Of a stretch of 64,000 bases of DNA, positions 60,495 to 64,000 are shown piece by piece (within the stretch, counting starts at the first letter, position 1; every line of letters begins with the position of its first letter). This DNA is from Streptomyces sp. AC550_RSS872 (GTDB taxonomy: Bacteria; Actinomycetota; Actinomycetes; Streptomycetales; Streptomycetaceae): assembly GCF_019049285.1 (NCBI RefSeq), contig NZ_JAGMUL010000152.1, positions 62,001 through 126,000 of the forward strand, written 5' to 3'. The notes beneath the pieces are model-generated. The model did not search any database. It worked only from the letters and a program-made list of their open reading frames with translations, and was not told the DNA's origin. Position numbers and translations under genes: made by a program.

Positions 60495-60651
60495 CACCGC
60501 AGCCCTCCGCCTTCTCCCTCGTTCGCTCAGGCCTTCGCCCCGGATCCCCATGAGGGGGGCCGGGGCCAGGGCGTGTGTACGTGCGATGGGTCTGTGCGAT
60601 GGGTCTGGGACGGGTCTGTCCGCGGCGGATCCCCTTGCGACGGGCGGCGCG

Positions 60652-61146
60652 TCAGGCCCGCTTCTCCGCGCGGCGGCGCATCCAGAACACCCCGCCGCCG
60701 ACGACGGCCATGGCGATGAGCCCGCCTCCGATGGCCATGTCGGTCGGGGTCGCCCCGGTGGAGCTGCTGCCGCCGATGCCGCCCTGAACACCGCCGATGA
60801 CGGTGAAGGCGGCGGGGTTGGTCAGGGTCCTGCCGTCGCAGATGACCGTGATGCTGTGGGAACCGGGCTTCGTGTGCCTGTCGATCGTCGCGATGCCCCG
60901 CGCCGTGTTGCTGCCGTGTACGGGGCTCAGGCGGGTGGGCCGGAACGCGTCCGAGGTCGCGGTGCCGCCCCGCGGGCAGTTGTCGACGGTGATCGTGAGC
61001 TGCCCGCCGCGGGGTACGGCGCTGGGCATGGCGACGATGTTGCTCGGGCCGACGGGCATGCCGTCGCGTGCGACGGCCGCGGGGGCGGCGAGGCCCAGAG
61101 CGGCGACCGCGGTGGCAGCGGCCGCCATGGCACGTGTAGTACGCAT
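60652..61146 (-). CDS. Small secreted membrane-anchored surface protein B
   Basis: A 164-residue protein with the same plan as the protein at 59985: signal peptide (AAAATAVAALGLAAPAAVA), a beta-rich domain with two Cys (ITVDNCPRGG, ITVICDGRT), a Gly/Ser spacer, and a C-terminal helix (MAIGGGLIAMAVVGGGVFWM) with RRRAEKRA. The two are probably diverged paralogues. The gene is divergent from the class F sortase gene, sharing a 285-bp upstream region. Confidence 0.75.
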   Translation of the reverse strand: MRTTRAMAAAATAVAALGLAAPAAVARDGMPVGPSNIVAMPSAVPRGGQLTITVDNCPRGGTATSDAFRPTRLSPVHGSNTARGIATIDRHTKPGSHSITVICDGRTLTNPAAFTVIGGVQGGIGGSSSTGATPTDMAIGGGLIAMAVVGGGVFWMRRRAEKRA

Positions 61147-61431
61147 GTGATCCTCCGCGGAAGACGCCCCGGGAACCGTCCCCGGTCGATCGGCGAGAAA
61201 GCGCCTCCCAGAAAGACCCTCAGATGCCGTGCGCGAGGCCGCATTTCGGCGATGGTCCGTCCTGGTGAGAGGACACGCCGACCGATCACCCCACAATCGG
61301 AATTGCCGCAGGTCACGGACCGTCAGAATTTTCCTGCCGGTGGCAACTCGGATGGCGCACCGAAGGCGGCCGGGCCACCCGTTCGTATCTGTGCCGTCGC
61401 CGGTTGCGCGCGGGGGACTTAGCGTTCACGT

Positions 61432-62118
61432 ATGCGCGATATGTCTGCGTCCGAGGCTGAGCTGGCCGAGCTGGCCGAAGAGGAGGAGCGACGGAAGAAG
61501 CGTGCTCCTTGGGGTGTGATAGCGCTTGTCCTGCTGACCGGTCTCGCGCTCGTTCGCAATGGCTCGGGTGAGTTCGACGTGGGGCCGCCGCAGCCCGCGT
61601 CGGCGGCCGCCGCGGACCGCAGGGTGGCCGACGGGCTCTACGCCGGTGCCGTGCGGCCGCTGCCGTTCGCGCTGCCGGAGCGGGTCAGGATCCCCGGGAT
61701 CCGGGTGGACGCCCCGGTCATCCCGGTCGGCCTGGACGTGGACGGCTGGGTCGGCGCGCCACCGCCGGAGGACCCCAATCTGGCGGGCTGGTTCACCGGT
61801 TCCGTCTCTCCCGGCGAGAAGGGCACCGCCGTGGTGGTCGGCCATGTCGACAACACTCAGGGCCCCGCGGTGTTCTACGGGCTCGGCGGCCTCCAGAAGG
61901 GCAATCGCGTGGAGGTCGCCCGCAAGGACGGAAAGACGGCCGTATTCGAGATCTACGGCATCGAGGTGTTCGAGAAGAACAACTTCCCCGGCGACCGGGT
62001 GTACGCCTCGAAGGGAAGCGCGGAATTGCGGGTCATCACCTGCGGGGGCGGTTTCTCCAAGCAGGGCGGCTATGACGGGAACGTCGTCGCTTTCGCCAGC
62101 CTGGTCGAGGTCCGCTGA
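61432..62118 (+). CDS. Class F sortase
   Basis: A 228-residue sortase with an N-terminal cytoplasmic acidic segment (EAELAELAEEEERRKKR), one membrane helix (WGVIALVLLTGLALV) and the catalytic domain with His138 (VVGHVDN) and Cys204 (RVITCGGG). PIPVGLDVDGWVGAPP is typical for class F. These transpeptidases anchor surface proteins in actinobacteria. Neighbouring small surface proteins are natural candidate clients although they lack a standard LPXTG. ATG 61432. Confidence 0.9.
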   Translation: MRDMSASEAELAELAEEEERRKKRAPWGVIALVLLTGLALVRNGSGEFDVGPPQPASAAAADRRVADGLYAGAVRPLPFALPERVRIPGIRVDAPVIPVGLDVDGWVGAPPPEDPNLAGWFTGSVSPGEKGTAVVVGHVDNTQGPAVFYGLGGLQKGNRVEVARKDGKTAVFEIYGIEVFEKNNFPGDRVYASKGSAELRVITCGGGFSKQGGYDGNVVAFASLVEVR

Positions 62119-62146
62119 GTGTGCTCGGCCGGGTGGGCGAAAGCCG

Positions 62147-63001
62147 TCACCGGTAGCGCCGCTCGGGGACGGTGACGTAATACCCGGCATCCAGTAGTTG
62201 CGGCAGATAGGTGCGCAGGGCCCGGACGCTCTGGGAGCGGTCGCCCCCGGCGTCGTGCGAGAGGACCACGACGCCGGGGGCGGCGCCGTTCTCGACCCGG
62301 TCGACGATGGTGTGGGTGCCGGGGGTGGTCCAGTCGAGGGTGTCGACGGTCCAGGCGAGCGGTTCCATGCCGAGTTCGGCGCCGATCCGGAAGGTGGCGC
62401 GGTTCCAGGCGCCGTAGGGGGCGCGGAACCAGGCGGGGCGTTCGCCGTAGCTCTCCTCGACGACATCGCTGGTGCGTTCCATCTCCTTGCGGATCCGGTC
62501 GTGGCCGAGACGGGTGAGCAGCGGGTGGGACCAGGTGTGGTTGCCGACGACATGGCCCTCCTCGGCCATCCGGGCCAGCAGGTCCTTGTTGTCGACGACC
62601 ATCTCGCCGCACACGAAGAACATCGCGCGGACGTCGTAATCGCGCAGGGTGTCCAGGATGTACGGCGTGTAGCGGGGGTCGGGTCCGTCGTCGAAGGTCA
62701 GCACCATGGTGCGGCCGCGGCCGGAGACCCGCAGCAGGGGCGCGCGCCGTACGAGAGTGCGGCGCGGCGCCGCCCGGGGCGGGCCGTAGCCCGTCAGGGG
62801 CTGAAGGCGGTAGGAGGAGGGCTTGAGCGCGGGACGTGCCTGCGGGCCCGCGGCCGGGGCGGCGGCCCGGACCGGCTCGTCACCGTTGCCCGCGAACGTC
62901 GCCAGCAGCCCGGCGCTGCCGGCCGCTCCGACGGCGGCGACACCGGCGAGCAACGCGCGGCGTCGCGTGAGCGGACGTGTGGGCAACTGATCCTTCGTCA
63001 T
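62147..63001 (-). CDS. Secreted polysaccharide deacetylase (CE4)
   Basis: A 284-residue CE4 enzyme. A twin-arginine-type signal (TRRRALLAGVAAVGAAG) opens the protein; the NodB domain contains TFDDGPDPRYT (catalytic Asp and metal Asp), the metal histidines in NHTWSHP, RAPYGAWN, DTLDWTTPG and a C-terminal VVVLSHDAGGD. It removes acetyl groups from peptidoglycan, chitin or a surface glycan. ATG 63001. It is convergent with the sortase gene, 28 nt apart. Confidence 0.92.
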   Translation of the reverse strand: MTKDQLPTRPLTRRRALLAGVAAVGAAGSAGLLATFAGNGDEPVRAAAPAAGPQARPALKPSSYRLQPLTGYGPPRAAPRRTLVRRAPLLRVSGRGRTMVLTFDDGPDPRYTPYILDTLRDYDVRAMFFVCGEMVVDNKDLLARMAEEGHVVGNHTWSHPLLTRLGHDRIRKEMERTSDVVEESYGERPAWFRAPYGAWNRATFRIGAELGMEPLAWTVDTLDWTTPGTHTIVDRVENGAAPGVVVLSHDAGGDRSQSVRALRTYLPQLLDAGYYVTVPERRYR

Positions 63002-63108
63002 GACTCATCAGTCGCCCGGCGATCGACCGACGCACCAGTACGACACCGGAACGGCGGTACGAATACACTCACGCGGCCCAGCGACCGCGGCTTGCCCCTG
63101 CGCCTCTG

Positions 63109-64000
63109 TCAGCGGCGACGTACCAAGGGGAACGGGAGGGTCTCGCGGATGGTCAGGCCGGTGAGGAACATGACCAGGCGGTCGACGCCGATGCCGAGGC
63201 CCCCGGTGGGGGGCATGGCGTATTCGAGGGCGTCGAGGAAGTCCTCGTCGAGTTCCATGGCCTCGGGGTCTCCGCCGGCGGCGAGCAGGGACTGGGCGGT
63301 GAGGCGGCGGCGCTGTTCGACGGGGTCGGTGAGTTCGGAGTAGGCGGTGCCGAGTTCGGTGCCGAAGGCGACGAGGTCCCAGCGTTCGGCGAGGCGGGGG
63401 TCGGTGCGGTGCTGGCGGGTGAGCGGGGAGACGTCGGTGGGGAAGTCCTTGTAGAAGGTGGGCAGGAGGGTCTTCTCCTCGACCAGGCGCTCGTACATCT
63501 CCAGGACCACGTCGCCGTGGCCGTCGTCGGCGACGTACGGCACTCCCACGCGGTCGCAGTGCCGGTGCAGCCGGAGCAGTTCCGTGTCGGGGTCGATCTC
63601 CTCCCCCAGTGCCTCGGAGATCGCGCCGTACACCGTCTTGACCGGCCACTGCCCGGAGATGTCGTACTCCTTGCCGTCCTGGTGGGCGACGGGTGAGCCG
63701 TAGGCGGCGGTCGCGGCGCCCTGGATCAGTTCGCGGACGAGGTGGAGCATCACGTCGTAGTCGGCGTACGCCTGGTAGGCCTCCAGGATCGTGAACTCGG
63801 GGTTGTGCTTGTAGTCGACGCCCTCGTTGCGGAAGGTTCGGCCCATCTCGAAGACCTTCTCCAGGCCGCCCACGCACAGCCGTTTCAGGTACAGCTCGGG
63901 GGCGATGCGCAGATAGAGGTCGAGGTCGTAGGCGTTGATGTGGGTGGTGAAGGGGCGGGCGTTGGCGCCGCCGTGGATCTGCTGGAGCACCGGCGTCTCG
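63109..64000 (-). CDS. lysX: Lysyl-tRNA synthetase C-terminal part (LysX/LysS type)
   Basis: The last ~297 codons of a class II lysyl-tRNA synthetase; the gene continues beyond the right edge. IHGGANARPF, DLYLRIAPELYLKRLCVGG, FRNEGVDYKHNPEFT (motif 2) and GLGIGVDRLVMFLTG (motif 3) are all intact. Class II LysRS attaches lysine to its tRNA; in actinobacteria the same domain also forms the C-terminus of LysX, a lysyl-phosphatidylglycerol synthase. I favour LysX from the sequence style, but the N-terminal membrane part that would decide is not in the window. Confidence 0.8.
   Translation of the reverse strand, partial: ETPVLQQIHGGANARPFTTHINAYDLDLYLRIAPELYLKRLCVGGLEKVFEMGRTFRNEGVDYKHNPEFTILEAYQAYADYDVMLHLVRELIQGAATAAYGSPVAHQDGKEYDISGQWPVKTVYGAISEALGEEIDPDTELLRLHRHCDRVGVPYVADDGHGDVVLEMYERLVEEKTLLPTFYKDFPTDVSPLTRQHRTDPRLAERWDLVAFGTELGTAYSELTDPVEQRRRLTAQSLLAAGGDPEAMELDEDFLDALEYAMPPTGGLGIGVDRLVMFLTGLTIRETLPFPLVRRR

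Overview
The window is high-GC actinobacterial DNA with GC-rich third positions, GTG/TTG starts and ATGA/GTGA gene overlaps, and it looks like a Streptomyces chromosome arm. The order ergothioneine genes, ornithine-lipid acyltransferases, succinate dehydrogenase, an RmdA-like c-di-GMP enzyme, an SCO0930-type lipoprotein and a class F sortase recalls the SCO09xx region of S. coelicolor. That synteny is from memory, not from a search.

Left part (1-15.3 kb). A Fur-family regulator fragment and a secreted S1 protease come first. They are followed by a tightly coupled, uncharacterised five-gene minus-strand operon: a 61-residue peptide, a helical protein, two paralogues with a shared FHLTDWG motif, and a serine hydrolase of the beta-lactamase fold. 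A plus-strand operon then encodes a carboxymuconolactone-decarboxylase-like (CMD) protein, a patatin, a glycosyltransferase, a membrane protein and an alpha/beta hydrolase. Next are galU, a SigJ/ECF41-type sigma factor, an Ohr/OsmC relic, an orphan SdhA-like flavoprotein and an NmrA-like epimerase-type protein. CMD, oxidoreductase and epimerase genes are the classical companions of ECF41 sigma factors. Each of these three genes, plus two further SigJ-like genes at 22.7-24.5 kb, carries the same promoter-like element: TGTCACA (once CGTCACA), 16 bases, then GGTC or TGTC.

Island (15.67-22.16 kb). A fourth SigJ-type gene has been cut in two. Its 3' half lies at 15295-15666 and its 5' half at 22157-22456, and joining the halves restores the reading frame exactly. 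The 6.5 kb insert has broken genes at both ends: a beheaded, frameshifted tandem zeta-toxin gene on the left and an antitoxin lacking its N-terminus, next to an intact PIN toxin, on the right. Inside are two small hypothetical genes, a secreted protein and a large STAND NTPase.

Middle part (24.8-44 kb). This holds an APC-family amino-acid permease, a PucR regulator, a CBM42 relic, an amidase, a PemK/MazF-like gene whose start codon sits in a 13-bp perfect inverted repeat, a PARG-like protein, egtABCD without egtE, dodecin, a HAD phosphatase and a decayed pectate-lyase gene. A DUF485/solute-symporter pair follows, then a Zur-type zinc-starvation pair (cysteine-free L32 and a COG0523 GTPase), an LLM flavin oxidoreductase and a beta-propeller phytase.

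Right part (44-64 kb). A UvrA paralogue, a nucleotidyltransferase, olsBA, sdhCAB with a divergent LysR gene, rmdA with a coupled DUF574 methyltransferase, an SCO0930-type lipoprotein, a cell-surface cluster (Pro-rich protein, DUF4239 protein, two small secreted anchored proteins, class F sortase), a polysaccharide deacetylase and the C-terminal part of a LysX/LysS-type lysyl-tRNA synthetase that runs off the end. I saw no rRNA, tRNA or CRISPR array.
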